Positions 43,522-52,912 are shown, counted from the first letter of the stretch. The stretch is 64,000 bases of DNA from Flavobacteriaceae bacterium UBA3339 (GCA_002360925.1 DERN01000009.1:117056-181055), one strand, 5' to 3'. Program-made: numbers and translations. Notes: generated by a model from the sequence alone, not told the origin.

Positions 43522-44550
43522 ATGAATATTACGGCAGAACAAATAGCAAATATTTTAGAAGGAAATGTAATCGGCGATCCTTCAGTTGGTGTGTCTAAAC
43601 TTTCGAAAATCGAAGAAGGCGAACCAGGTTCTATTACATTTTTATCGAATCCAAAGTATCACAATTATATTTATTCCACAAAAGCATCTATTGTAATTGT
43701 GAATAAATCGTTTGAACCGTTGCATGAAGTTTCGGCAACGATGATTCAAGTTGAAGATTCTTATAAAGCTTTTACTAGAATTCTAGAATATGCGAATCAA
43801 ATAAAATTGATGAAATCTGGAATTGAACAACCTTCTGTAGTTTCTGAAGGAGTTACATACGGATCTGATTTGTATTTAGGAAGTTTTTCATATATCGGAA
43901 AAAATACGAAAATCGGAAATAATGTAAAAATTTATCCGAATTCTTTTATTGGTGATAATGTAGAAATTGGAGATAATACCATTTTATTTGCAGGAGCGCG
44001 TATTTATTCAGAAAGTATTATTGGAAAGAATTGTGTTATTCATTCTGGAACAATTATCGGATCAGACGGATTTGGATTTGCTCCAAATCAAGACGGAAGT
44101 TATTCGAAAATTCCGCAAATAGGAAATGTAATTATCGAAGATAATGTTGAAATCGGTTCTTGTACAACGGTTGATAGAGCTACTTTAGGTTCTACAATCA
44201 TTAGAAAAGGAGTGAAGTTAGATAACCAAATTCAGATTGCGCATAACGTAGAAGTTGGTGAAAATACGGTAATTGCTTCACAAACCGGAGTTGCGGGTTC
44301 GGCAAAAATTGGTAAAAATTGTATTATTGGCGGACAAGTTGGAATTGTAGGTCATATTACAATTGGCGACAATGTTAGAATTCAGGCACAAACCGGAGTT
44401 GGACGTAGTATTAAAGATGGAGAATCGGTACAGGGATCTCCTGCAATGGCATATAATGATTTTTCGAAATCGTATGTGTATTTCAAAAAATTACCTGTAA
44501 TTGTTAAGGATTTAGAAGATTTGAAAAAATCGATCAACAAAAATATATAA
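43522..44550 (+). CDS. lpxD: UDP-3-O-(3-hydroxyacyl)glucosamine N-acyltransferase LpxD
   Basis: 342 residues. The N-terminal uridine-binding domain (about 1-100, with GSITFLSNPKYHNYI) is followed by a left-handed beta helix of hexapeptide repeats (IGKNTKIGNNVKIYPN and so on). The catalytic His241 is in DNQIQIAHNVEVG. The C-terminus has the helical extension used for trimer and acyl carrier protein binding. It adds the N-linked hydroxyacyl chain in the third step of lipid A synthesis. 9 bp upstream of lpxC-fabZ. Confidence 0.96.
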   Translation: MNITAEQIANILEGNVIGDPSVGVSKLSKIEEGEPGSITFLSNPKYHNYIYSTKASIVIVNKSFEPLHEVSATMIQVEDSYKAFTRILEYANQIKLMKSGIEQPSVVSEGVTYGSDLYLGSFSYIGKNTKIGNNVKIYPNSFIGDNVEIGDNTILFAGARIYSESIIGKNCVIHSGTIIGSDGFGFAPNQDGSYSKIPQIGNVIIEDNVEIGSCTTVDRATLGSTIIRKGVKLDNQIQIAHNVEVGENTVIASQTGVAGSAKIGKNCIIGGQVGIVGHITIGDNVRIQAQTGVGRSIKDGESVQGSPAMAYNDFSKSYVYFKKLPVIVKDLEDLKKSINKNI

Positions 44551-44559
44551 GTTAAAATT

Positions 44560-45948
44560 ATGGTGAAACAGAAAACCATCGCACAAGAAATTACAATTGA
44601 AGGTGTTGGATTGCACACAGGACAAAATGTTGTTATGACGTTTAAACCTGCGCCAATTAACAATGGCTTTACATTTGTGCGAGTAGATTTACCAGGAAGT
44701 CCGGTTATAGAAGCTGATGCAACGTATGTTGTTTCAACCGAAAGAGGAACAAATTTAGAACATAAAGGAGTTCAATTACATACAACAGAGCATGTTTTGG
44801 CCGCTTTGGTTGGATGTGATTTAGATAATGTTATTATTGAGTTAAATGCTTCAGAGCCACCAATTATGGATGGGTCATCTAAATATTTTGTTGAAGCTGT
44901 TGAGAAAGCGGGTATTGTTGAACAAGAAGCAGAACGAAACGAATATATTGTAAAAGAAGTTATTTCGTATGTAGATGAAAGAACCGGAAGCGAAATTATT
45001 GTAATGCCTGCAGATGAATATCAGGTAACTACAATGGTCGATTTTGGAACGAAGGTTTTAGGAACTCAAAATGCGACTTTAAAAAACTTGAACGATTTTA
45101 AAAGCGAGATTTCCGAAGCAAGAACATTCAGTTTTTTACATGAATTAGAAACATTATTAGCACACGGATTAATTAAAGGTGGCGATTTAAATAATGCGAT
45201 CGTTTATGTTGATAAAGAAATTTCGGACGAAACATTTCAACATTTAAAAGTTGCTTTTGGTAAAGATGATATTTCTGTTAAACCAAACGGAATTTTAGAT
45301 AACTTAACGCTTCATTATCCAAACGAAGCAGCTCGTCACAAATTATTAGATGTTGTGGGAGATTTAGCTTTAATCGGAACAAGAATTCGTGGAAAAGTTA
45401 TTGCAAATAAACCAGGACATTTTGTAAATACGCAGTTTGCTAAAAAAATGTCTAAAATCATTAAAACAGAGCGTAGAAATCAAGTTCCTGTTTACGATTT
45501 AAATAAAGAACCTTTAATGGACATTACTAAAATTATGGCAATGTTGCCGCATAGATATCCTATGCTTTTAGTAGATCGCATTATTGAATTGACGGACACG
45601 CATGTTGTAGGAATGAAAAATGTTACAATGAACGAGGAGTTCTTTCAAGGACATTTCCCTGGAGCACCTGTTATGCCCGGAGTTTTAATTATTGAAGCTA
45701 TGGCACAAACAGGAGGAATTTTAGCATTAAGTACTGTTCCTGATCCAGAAAATTATCTGACGTATTTTATGAAAATTGACAACGTCCGTTTTAAACAACA
45801 AGTTTTACCAGGTGATACGTTAATTTTTAAATTAGATTTAATAAGTCCAATTCGTAGAGGTATTTGCCATATGCAAGCAGTTGCGTACGCTAATGGTAAA
45901 ATTGCAACAGAAGCCGAATTAATGGCACAAATAGTAAAAGCAAAGTAA
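44560..45948 (+). CDS. lpxC-fabZ: Bifunctional LpxC-FabZ fusion (UDP-3-O-acyl-GlcNAc deacetylase / 3-hydroxyacyl-ACP dehydratase)
   Basis: 462 residues. Residues 1-305 are LpxC: Glu77-His78 in TTEHVL, His260 and Asp264 in HKLLDVVGDL, and His287 in GHFVN give the zinc site and catalytic residues. Residues from about 318 are FabZ, with His331 in PHRYPMLLVDR and Glu379 in GVLIIEAMAQ. The fusion joins the committed lipid A step to the dehydratase that makes precursors for membrane lipids. It is characteristic of Bacteroidota. Between lpxD and lpxA in one operon. Confidence 0.97.
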   Translation: MVKQKTIAQEITIEGVGLHTGQNVVMTFKPAPINNGFTFVRVDLPGSPVIEADATYVVSTERGTNLEHKGVQLHTTEHVLAALVGCDLDNVIIELNASEPPIMDGSSKYFVEAVEKAGIVEQEAERNEYIVKEVISYVDERTGSEIIVMPADEYQVTTMVDFGTKVLGTQNATLKNLNDFKSEISEARTFSFLHELETLLAHGLIKGGDLNNAIVYVDKEISDETFQHLKVAFGKDDISVKPNGILDNLTLHYPNEAARHKLLDVVGDLALIGTRIRGKVIANKPGHFVNTQFAKKMSKIIKTERRNQVPVYDLNKEPLMDITKIMAMLPHRYPMLLVDRIIELTDTHVVGMKNVTMNEEFFQGHFPGAPVMPGVLIIEAMAQTGGILALSTVPDPENYLTYFMKIDNVRFKQQVLPGDTLIFKLDLISPIRRGICHMQAVAYANGKIATEAELMAQIVKAK

Positions 45949-45967
45949 GTAATTAATAATAAAAAGA

Positions 45968-46753
45968 ATGAATCAACCTTTAGCATACGTTCATCCTGGA
46001 GCAAAAATTGCTAAGAATGTGGTAATAGAACCTTTTACAACAATCCACAATAATGTGGAAATTGGTGAAGGAACTTGGATAGGATCAAATGTTACCATCA
46101 TGGAAGGCGCACGAATAGGGAAGAACTGTCGTATTTTCCCAGGAGCTGTTATTTCAGCAGAACCGCAGGATTTAAAGTTTGACGGCGAAGTAACAACAAC
46201 AGAAATCGGAGATAATACAACGATTAGAGAATGTGTTACGATTAATCGTGGTACAAAAGATCGTTACAAAACAGTTGTTGGAAAAAATTGTTTAATACAG
46301 GCTTATAGTCATATTGCACACGATTGTATTGTGGGCGATAACTGTATTTTTTCTAACTCAAGTACTTTGGCTGGTCACGTTACAGTTGGCGATCATGTTG
46401 TTTTAGCCGGAATGGTTGCGGTACATCAGTTTTGTACTATTGGTTCGCATTCATTTGTAACAGGAGGTACGTTAGTTCGTAAAGATGTTCCGCCTTATAT
46501 TAAAGCGGCTCGTGAACCGATTTCGTATGTAGGAATTAATTCTGTAGGTTTAAGAAGAAGAGGAATCGATTCTGATAAAATCCGTGAGATACAAAATATA
46601 TATCGCGTTTTATTCCAAAAGAATTACAATAATTCGCAAGCTTTAGAATTTATCGAAGCAGAGTTCGAAGCAACACCAGAACGCGATGAAATCATTCATT
46701 TTGTGCGTAATTCAACTCGTGGAATCATGAAAGGTTATACAGGAGTTTATTAA
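45968..46753 (+). CDS. lpxA: UDP-N-acetylglucosamine acyltransferase LpxA
   Basis: 261 residues. Hexapeptide left-handed helix from the N-terminus. Catalytic His118 lies in SHIAHDCIVGDNC, GAVISAEPQDLKFDGE near 59-74 is a LpxA signature, and the C-terminal helical domain (VGLRRRGIDSDKIREIQNIYRVLF) is complete. It starts lipid A synthesis by 3-O-acylation of UDP-GlcNAc. Confidence 0.97.
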   Translation: MNQPLAYVHPGAKIAKNVVIEPFTTIHNNVEIGEGTWIGSNVTIMEGARIGKNCRIFPGAVISAEPQDLKFDGEVTTTEIGDNTTIRECVTINRGTKDRYKTVVGKNCLIQAYSHIAHDCIVGDNCIFSNSSTLAGHVTVGDHVVLAGMVAVHQFCTIGSHSFVTGGTLVRKDVPPYIKAAREPISYVGINSVGLRRRGIDSDKIREIQNIYRVLFQKNYNNSQALEFIEAEFEATPERDEIIHFVRNSTRGIMKGYTGVY

Positions 46754-46782
46754 TAAATAAAAAATAATTTTAAAAAATAATT

Positions 46783-47349
46783 ATGGCAAGTACTTCAGAT
46801 ATCAGAAACGGTTTATGTATTAAATTTAATAACGATATTTACAAAATAGTTGAGTTTTTACACGTAAAACCTGGAAAAGGGCCAGCTTTCGTAAGAACTA
46901 AATTAAAAAGTCTTACTTCAGGAAAAACGTTAGATAATACTTTTTCTGCTGGACATAAAATTGATGTTGTTCGTGTAGAAACACATACATTTCAGTATTT
47001 ATATAATGAAGGAGAAGATTTTCACTTCATGAATACCGAAACTTTTGAACAAATTACATTAGATAAAAAAATCTTAGATGCACCTGAATTGTTAAAAGAA
47101 GGTACCAATGTAATGGTTCAGATTAATACAGAAACAGAATCTCCTTTATCTGTAGATATGCCAGCTTCTATCATATTAGAAGTAACTTACACAGAGCCTG
47201 GTGTAAAAGGAAACACCGCTACAAATGCTACAAAACCAGCAACTGTAGAAACAGGCGCACAAGTAAACGTTCCGTTATTTATTAACGAAGGCGATAAAAT
47301 TAAAATCGATACAGCTTCTGGAAGTTATATCGAAAGAATTAAAGAATAA
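46783..47349 (+). CDS. efp: Translation elongation factor P
   Basis: 188 residues, three beta-barrel domains. The modification/tip loop HVKPGKGPAF places Lys32 at the position that contacts the peptidyl-transferase centre. The C-terminal GDKIKIDTASGSYIERIKE is standard. It rescues ribosomes stalled at proline runs. 29 bp after lpxA and in the same direction. Confidence 0.97.
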   Translation: MASTSDIRNGLCIKFNNDIYKIVEFLHVKPGKGPAFVRTKLKSLTSGKTLDNTFSAGHKIDVVRVETHTFQYLYNEGEDFHFMNTETFEQITLDKKILDAPELLKEGTNVMVQINTETESPLSVDMPASIILEVTYTEPGVKGNTATNATKPATVETGAQVNVPLFINEGDKIKIDTASGSYIERIKE

Positions 47350-47361
47350 TTTTTCTATTAA

Positions 47362-48273
47362 ATGAGATTTCCTAAAGTTTATACATTAGAAAATATTGCA
47401 GAAATAATTGGGTGTTCTTATGTAGGAGCACCTGATTTTCCTGTTTTAGGAATGAACGAAATTCATGTGGTTCAAGAAGGCGAAATCGTTTTTGTAGATC
47501 ATCCTAAATATTACGATAAAGCTTTAAATTCAAACGCAAGCATTGTTTTAATTAACAAAGATGTGGAATGTCCGGAAGGAAAAGCCTTATTGATTTCTGA
47601 CGATCCTTTCAGAGATTTTAACAAGCTTTCGGCTTATTTCAGACCATTTCAACCTTCCAATCAAAACATTTCTCCATCTGCTCAAATCGGCGAAGGAACC
47701 ATTCTTCAGCCCAATGTATTTGTAGGGAATCACGTAAAAATTGGTGAAAACTGTATCATTCACGCAAATGTGGTCATAAACGATCATATTACAATTGGCG
47801 ACAATGTAGTAATACATGCAGGAACCGTTTTGGGAGGTGATGCTTTTTACTTTAAAAAACGTGCCGATTATTTTGATCCGTTGATTTCTTGTGGTTCGGT
47901 AATTATCGAAGACGGAGTTACTTTAGGCGCTCTTTGTACCATTGATCGCGGTGTTACAGGCGATACTATTATTGGTAAAGGAACCAAAATCGATAATCAG
48001 GTTCATGTTGGTCACGATACCGTTATTGGGCAAATGTGCTTAATTGCAGCACAATGTGGTATTGCAGGTTGCGTAATCATAGAAGATAACGTAACTTTAT
48101 GGGGACAGGTAGGAACAACAAGCGGAATCACAATCGGAAAAAGTGCGGTTGTTTTGGCAAAATCGGGCGTTTCAAAAAACTTATTAAGCGATAAGGTTTA
48201 TTTTGGAGCACCGGCAGAAGAAGCTCGTGAATACTACAAACATGTAGCAAAAGTTAAAAACTTGGTAAAATAG
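47362..48273 (+). CDS. LpxD-like acyltransferase paralogue (second copy)
   Basis: 303 residues. N-terminal domain of about 100 residues (GEIVFVDHPKYYDKAL) and a hexapeptide beta helix like LpxD. The catalytic position is kept as His218 in DNQVHVGHDTVIG, aligning with His241 of LpxD, but the protein is 39 residues shorter and lacks the long C-terminal helices. It may add a different acyl group or act on another UDP-sugar. It lies between efp and the NTF2-like gene in the same transcript, so it is likely expressed with the lpx genes. Confidence 0.85.
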   Translation: MRFPKVYTLENIAEIIGCSYVGAPDFPVLGMNEIHVVQEGEIVFVDHPKYYDKALNSNASIVLINKDVECPEGKALLISDDPFRDFNKLSAYFRPFQPSNQNISPSAQIGEGTILQPNVFVGNHVKIGENCIIHANVVINDHITIGDNVVIHAGTVLGGDAFYFKKRADYFDPLISCGSVIIEDGVTLGALCTIDRGVTGDTIIGKGTKIDNQVHVGHDTVIGQMCLIAAQCGIAGCVIIEDNVTLWGQVGTTSGITIGKSAVVLAKSGVSKNLLSDKVYFGAPAEEAREYYKHVAKVKNLVK

Positions 48274-48279
48274 ATTAAG

Positions 48280-48648
48280 ATGGGAACTCCTTTAGATTTA
48301 GTTAGAAAATTTTATGAATCGGCTGGTATTTTAAGCAAAACCTATTGCTTAGAAGTCTTACATGATGATGTTCAATTAGAATGGTATAGTTCTAAAGGAC
48401 ATTTAGTCTTGGAATATGCCGATATTTTAGCTTTGTCTAAAGATCTAAAACATTCTTATTTCGATTTACGTGCCGAAGTTCACGATGTTATGTCAGAAGA
48501 TAACAAAGTAATCATTCGATATACGTATCACGTTCGCACTTTTGAAAATCCAGATGAAGAGCTTGTTTTAGCTATGTTCTTCACAGTTTGGGAAGTAAAA
48601 GACGGCAAGCTTTTTAAAGGAACTCAAATGAGTCAATTGCCTAATTAA
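48280..48648 (+). CDS. NTF2-like (SnoaL/ketosteroid-isomerase fold) protein
   Basis: 122 residues. LVRKFYESAGILSKTYCLEVLHDDVQLEW at the N-terminus and the beta-strand end (FTVWEVKDGKLFKGTQMSQLPN) fit the cone-shaped NTF2 fold. No clear catalytic residues. It follows the LpxD-like gene by 6 bp. Function unknown. Confidence 0.75.
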   Translation: MGTPLDLVRKFYESAGILSKTYCLEVLHDDVQLEWYSSKGHLVLEYADILALSKDLKHSYFDLRAEVHDVMSEDNKVIIRYTYHVRTFENPDEELVLAMFFTVWEVKDGKLFKGTQMSQLPN

Positions 48649-48691
48649 TAAAAATTTAAACTTAAAATTTTTTAAATATAGTTCTAACCCT

Positions 48692-48699
48692 TATTTTTG
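48692..48699 (+). promoter_or_regulatory. Promoter -7 box for sucD
   Basis: TATTTTTG, 30 bp before the ATG at 48730. Confidence 0.5.
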
Positions 48700-48729
48700 T
48701 AAATAATTAAAACAACGATACAATAAATT

Positions 48730-49605
48730 ATGAGTGTATTAGTAAACAAAGATTCTAAAATAATAGTTCAAGGCTTTACAGGAAGCGAAGGAACTTTCCA
48801 TGCTTCTCAAATGATAGAATATGGTACAAATGTAGTTGGTGGTGTAACTCCAGGAAAAGGAGGAACTATGCATTTAGACCGTCCGGTTTTTAACACAGTA
48901 AAAGATGCTGTAGATAAAGCAGGAGCAGATACATCTATCATTTTCGTTCCGCCTGCATTTGCTGCAGATGCAATTATGGAAGCTGCTGAGGCTGGAATTA
49001 AAGTAATTATTTGTATTACTGAAGGAATTCCTGTAGCTGATATGGTTACAGCTTATAACTATGTAAAATCAAAAGGAAACGTTCGTTTAGTTGGTCCTAA
49101 CTGTCCGGGAGTTATTACTCCGGGTGAAGCTAAAGTTGGTATTATGCCAGGTTTCGTTTTCAAAAAAGGAACAGTAGGTATTGTTTCTAAATCAGGAACT
49201 TTAACTTATGAAGCTGCTGATCAGGTAGTAAAACAAGGTTTAGGAATCACAACTGCAATTGGTATTGGTGGAGATCCAATTATTGGAACTACAACTAAAG
49301 AAGCAGTTGAATTGTTAATGAACGATTCTGAAACAGAAGCGATCATCATGATTGGTGAAATTGGTGGACAATTAGAGGCTGATGCTGCTCGTTGGATTAA
49401 AGAAAACGGAAACAAAAAACCAGTTATCGGATTCATCGCAGGAGAAACAGCTCCTAAAGGACGTACAATGGGACACGCAGGTGCTATTGTTGGTGGAGCA
49501 GATGATACTGCTGAAGCTAAAAAACGTATCATGAGAGAGTGTGGAATCCACGTTGTTGATTCGCCAGCTGAAATTGGTAAAAAAGTAAAAGAAGTTTTAG
49601 GATAA
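48730..49605 (+). CDS. sucD: Succinyl-CoA synthetase alpha subunit
   Basis: 291 residues. CoA-binding N-domain: IIVQGFTGSEGTFHASQMIEYGTNVVGGVTPGKGG near 12-45. The phosphorylated His is in GHAGAIVGG near 250, and GPNCPGVITPGEAKVGIMPG is typical. It forms succinate and GTP/ATP in the TCA cycle with a beta subunit (sucC), which is not in this window. Ends in a bidirectional hairpin shared with coaD. Confidence 0.97.
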   Translation: MSVLVNKDSKIIVQGFTGSEGTFHASQMIEYGTNVVGGVTPGKGGTMHLDRPVFNTVKDAVDKAGADTSIIFVPPAFAADAIMEAAEAGIKVIICITEGIPVADMVTAYNYVKSKGNVRLVGPNCPGVITPGEAKVGIMPGFVFKKGTVGIVSKSGTLTYEAADQVVKQGLGITTAIGIGGDPIIGTTTKEAVELLMNDSETEAIIMIGEIGGQLEADAARWIKENGNKKPVIGFIAGETAPKGRTMGHAGAIVGGADDTAEAKKRIMRECGIHVVDSPAEIGKKVKEVLG

Positions 49606-49621
49606 TTTCTTTCCGATATAC

Positions 49622-49656
49622 AAAAAAAGCGATGATTTTAAATCATCGCTTTTTTT
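49622..49656. terminator. Bidirectional terminator between sucD and coaD
   Basis: Two 17-nt arms (core GCGATGATTT and complement, A/T flanks) around a single T, between convergent genes. Confidence 0.88.
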
Positions 49657-50107
49657 ATTTTTTAACGGCTGGCGGAACTAATAAAGTATAATCACCATTA
49701 TTTCGAATAAAATCACGAACAATACTAGAACTGATAAACGAAGTACTTGCTGCGGTTAATAAAAATACAGTTTCTATTCCCGAAACTAAACGATTAGCGT
49801 GCGCAATCGCTTTTTCGAATTCAAAATCGGCCGGATTGCGTAAACCTCTTAAAAGGAAATCGGCATTTTTTTCTTTGCAGTAATCAATGGTTAAACCTTT
49901 ATAAACTTCTACTTTTATTTTAGGTTCGTTTTTAAATGTTTCTTCAATAAACGCTTTACGTTGATTTAAATCAAACATGTATTTTTTTTCGGCATTGGTT
50001 CCAATGGCAATAATAATTTCGTCAAATAAAGGCAATGCGCGCGTGATAATATCCACGTGTCCGTTTGTAATTGGATCAAAAGATCCCGGAAAAACAGCTC
50101 TTTTCAT
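49655..50107 (-). CDS. coaD: Phosphopantetheine adenylyltransferase
   Basis: 150 residues. RAVFPGSFDPITNGHVDII (nucleotidyltransferase T/HxGH-type motif), YKGLTIDYC, LLRGLRNPADFEFE and the ISSSIVRDF motif identify CoaD. It adds AMP to 4'-phosphopantetheine in the fourth step of CoA synthesis. Its start overlaps the ddl stop by one base. Confidence 0.97.
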   Translation of the reverse strand: MKRAVFPGSFDPITNGHVDIITRALPLFDEIIIAIGTNAEKKYMFDLNQRKAFIEETFKNEPKIKVEVYKGLTIDYCKEKNADFLLRGLRNPADFEFEKAIAHANRLVSGIETVFLLTAASTSFISSSIVRDFIRNNGDYTLLVPPAVKK

Positions 50108-51090
50108 TAAAAATGTTCTCTTTTAAGTGCTAATTCAATAGCGTTTTCAAATAATTCGTTCAACGAAATTCCAGCTTCTTTTGCTTGTTGTGGTAAAATA
50201 CTTTCGGCTGTTAATCCCGGAACGGTATTCATTTCTAAAAGAAAAGGTTCATTTCCAACTAAAATAAATTCAGATCGAGAAAATCCATCCATTTTTAAAA
50301 TAGTGTAAATACGTTTGGCAACATTTTCAATTTTTGCTTTTTCTTCTTCTGAGATTCTAGCCGGAGTAATCTCGTTAGATTTTCCTTCGTATTTTGCTTC
50401 GTAATCAAAGAATTCATTTTCCGAAACAATTTCCGTAATAGGTAAAACAATCGTTTCATCTTGATATTTGATCACACCAACCGAAACTTCCGTTCCTTTT
50501 AAATAACTTTCAATAATGATTTCATCGTCTTCGGCATAAGCTTTTTCAATCGCAGGTAAAAGCTGTTCACTTTCTTTTACCATCGAAATTCCAAAACTCG
50601 ATCCCGATTTATTCGGTTTTACAAAACAAGGAAGCCCAACTCGTTGAATAATCTGATCTTCTAAAATAGTGTCACCTTGATTTAAATAATAAGAAATTGC
50701 CGTTTTAATTCCATAAGGTTTTAAAACCGAAAGCATATCGCGTTTGTTGAAAGTTAAAGCCGATTGATAATAATTGCAAGAAGTTTGCGGAATATTCAAA
50801 AGTTTTAAATATGCTTGAATTAATCCATCTTCGCCTGGAGTTCCATGAATTGCGTTAAAAACAACGTCAAAAACGACTTTTTCTCCATTAATATTAGCCG
50901 AAAAATCGTTTTTGTCAATAGCAAATCGGTTATTTTCATCATCAACATAAAACCAGCCTTCGTTTAAAATATGAATTTTATATGTGTTATATTTTGATTT
51001 ATCTATATGATTATAAACAACTTCGCCGCTTTTTAGGGATATTTTATATTCGCTAGAATATCCACCCATAATAATTGCTACATTTTTCAT
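50107..51090 (-). CDS. ddl: D-alanine--D-alanine ligase
   Basis: 327 residues, ATP-grasp fold. VAIIMGGYSSEYKISLKSG at the N-terminus, NAIHGTPGEDGLIQAYL near 80-96, PCFVKPNKSGSSFGISMV near 155-172 and FLLEMNTVPGLTAESILPQQA near 285-305 hold the ATP and Mg ligands. It makes the D-Ala-D-Ala dipeptide for peptidoglycan. Coupled to coaD and divergent from the PASTA gene. Confidence 0.96.
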   Translation of the reverse strand: MKNVAIIMGGYSSEYKISLKSGEVVYNHIDKSKYNTYKIHILNEGWFYVDDENNRFAIDKNDFSANINGEKVVFDVVFNAIHGTPGEDGLIQAYLKLLNIPQTSCNYYQSALTFNKRDMLSVLKPYGIKTAISYYLNQGDTILEDQIIQRVGLPCFVKPNKSGSSFGISMVKESEQLLPAIEKAYAEDDEIIIESYLKGTEVSVGVIKYQDETIVLPITEIVSENEFFDYEAKYEGKSNEITPARISEEEKAKIENVAKRIYTILKMDGFSRSEFILVGNEPFLLEMNTVPGLTAESILPQQAKEAGISLNELFENAIELALKREHF

Positions 51091-51113
51091 TATAATAATG
51101 TATTTTTATATTT

Positions 51114-51121
51114 TATTTTTG
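51114..51121 (+). promoter_or_regulatory. Promoter -7 box for the PASTA/RluD unit
   Basis: TATTTTTG, 79 bp before the ATG at 51201. A small hairpin (GAGTAT, loop TTT) lies just downstream in the leader. Confidence 0.4.
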
Positions 51122-51200
51122 TGTCGAGTATTTTATACTCCAAACAAATTTATAAAATTAGGCGTAACATTATTGATAACTTCATTAAAATAAAATAAGC

Positions 51201-51824
51201 ATGGGTTTTAAAGCCTTTATAAAAAGTAAACAGTTTATATTTTCGATTATTGCAGCTATTGTTGTTGTTGGGATTTTGATTTTTGGAAGCCTGCAATTCT
51301 TGAATATTTACACACGTCATGGAAAGGAAATTCAGGTTCCGGATCTTAAAAAGATGAAAGCTGAAAAAGCGATGGAATTGGTTTCGGAAAACAATTTCGA
51401 GATTATTATTATTGATACGGTTGATTTTGATCCAAAATATCCGCCATTAACGATTTCAGATCAAGATCCAAAAGCAAATGCAGCAGTAAAAGAAGGGCGT
51501 AAAATCTATGTGAAGATCAATGCTCCAGGATATTCTTCTGTTCGTTTACCAAATTTAGATGGACGTACTTTGCGTCATTCTATCGCTATTTTAGAATCTT
51601 TAGGATTGGTTAAAGGCGAAGTAAAATACGAACCGGATTTTGCAAAAGATGTTGTATTAAGAATCGAGCAAGACGGAAGAATTTTACGTGCGGGCGATAA
51701 AGTTTTAAGAAATTCTAAAATAGATTTTGTTTTAGGAGACGGAATGTTAGGATATAAACCTGAACCAGATTCGTTGGGCGAGATGTACGAAGATGTTGCC
51801 CCAGCAATTGATTCTATTTTTTAA
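51201..51824 (+). CDS. Membrane-anchored PASTA-domain protein
   Basis: 207 residues. One membrane segment at about 13-35 (FIFSIIAAIVVVGILIFGSLQFL), then two PASTA repeats (IQVPDLKKMKAEKAMELVSENNFEIII..., and VRLPNLDGRTLRHSIAILESLGLVKGEV...). PASTA modules bind peptidoglycan. No kinase or transpeptidase domain is present. It lies beside ddl (divergent) and is followed 3 bp later by rluD, a conserved flavobacterial arrangement. Confidence 0.9.
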   Translation: MGFKAFIKSKQFIFSIIAAIVVVGILIFGSLQFLNIYTRHGKEIQVPDLKKMKAEKAMELVSENNFEIIIIDTVDFDPKYPPLTISDQDPKANAAVKEGRKIYVKINAPGYSSVRLPNLDGRTLRHSIAILESLGLVKGEVKYEPDFAKDVVLRIEQDGRILRAGDKVLRNSKIDFVLGDGMLGYKPEPDSLGEMYEDVAPAIDSIF

Positions 51825-51827
51825 TTA

Positions 51828-52874
51828 ATGAAAGAAAATATAATGTCTGAACATTTAGACGACGAATTATACGAGCATTTCCGTTTCGAAGCAGGAAAAG
51901 GACAAGCGCCTTTGCGTGTTGATAAGTTTTTGATGAATTTGGTCGAAAATGCTACTCGAAATAAAATACAGAAGGCTGCCGAAAATGGAAACATTTTCGT
52001 GAATGATATTCCGGTAAAATCGAATCACAAAGTAAAAGCAAATGATGTAGTTCGAGTTTTAATGGAAAATCCTCCGTTTGAAAATATTATTATTCCTGAA
52101 AATATTCCTCTAGATATTGTTTATGAAGACGACGACGTTCTAGTTGTAAATAAACCAGCCGGATTGGTTGTGCATCCTGGTCATGGAAATTATACCGGAA
52201 CTTTGGTTAACGCTTTGGCTTATCATTTCGAAAATTTACCAATGAACAGTTCAGAGCGTCCGGGATTGGTGCATCGAATCGATAAAGATACAACAGGTTT
52301 ATTGGTTATTGCCAAAACAGAATGGACGATGAGCGAGCTTCAGAAACAGTTTGCCGAAAAATCGACCGAAAGAGAATACGTTGCTTTGGTTTGGGGAAAT
52401 GTTGAGGAAGATGAAGGAACAATCGAAAGTTATATTGGTCGTCATAAAGTAGATCGTATGCAAATGGCTTCTTTTTCTGATGATAGTAATGGCGCAAAAT
52501 ATGCCGTAACGCATTACAAAGTGATAGAACGTTTAGGATATGTGACATTGGTTTCATGTATTTTAGAAACAGGAAGAACGCATCAAATTCGTGTTCACAT
52601 GAAATCTATCGGACACACTTTATTTAATGACGAACGTTACGGCGGACATCAAATTTTAAAAGGAACGACCTTTACAAAATACAAACAGTTTGTTGAAAAT
52701 TGTTTTCAAATTTTACCTCGACAAGCTTTACATGCTAAAACCCTTGGATTTTTTCATCCAATAAAAAAGGAATTTATGCGTTTTGAAACTGAAATTCCTG
52801 AAGATATGCAGAAGTGTATCGGAAAATGGAGAAACTACTCAAACAATCATGAGTTTGTAGAGGAGGAGGATTAA
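51828..52874 (+). CDS. rluD: RluA-family 23S rRNA pseudouridine synthase (RluD-like)
   Basis: 348 residues. An N-terminal S4 RNA-binding domain (LRVDKFLMNLVENATRNKIQKAAENGNIFVND), then the catalytic domain with the motif GLVHRIDKDTTGLLVIAKT containing the catalytic Asp, and LETGRTHQIRVHMKSIGHTLFNDERYGG. RluD acts on helix 69 of 23S rRNA; target assignment by similarity only. A second ATG 15 bp downstream (51843) is also possible as start. Confidence 0.93.
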   Translation: MKENIMSEHLDDELYEHFRFEAGKGQAPLRVDKFLMNLVENATRNKIQKAAENGNIFVNDIPVKSNHKVKANDVVRVLMENPPFENIIIPENIPLDIVYEDDDVLVVNKPAGLVVHPGHGNYTGTLVNALAYHFENLPMNSSERPGLVHRIDKDTTGLLVIAKTEWTMSELQKQFAEKSTEREYVALVWGNVEEDEGTIESYIGRHKVDRMQMASFSDDSNGAKYAVTHYKVIERLGYVTLVSCILETGRTHQIRVHMKSIGHTLFNDERYGGHQILKGTTFTKYKQFVENCFQILPRQALHAKTLGFFHPIKKEFMRFETEIPEDMQKCIGKWRNYSNNHEFVEEED

Positions 52875-52901
52875 AAAAAAGCTCCATTAGGTAGCTTTTT
52901 T
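52875..52901 (+). terminator. Terminator after rluD
   Basis: A 9-bp stem AAAAAAGCT with its complement and a 9-nt loop directly after the stop, T tract at the end. Confidence 0.7.
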
Positions 52902-52912
52902 ATTCTTACAAA

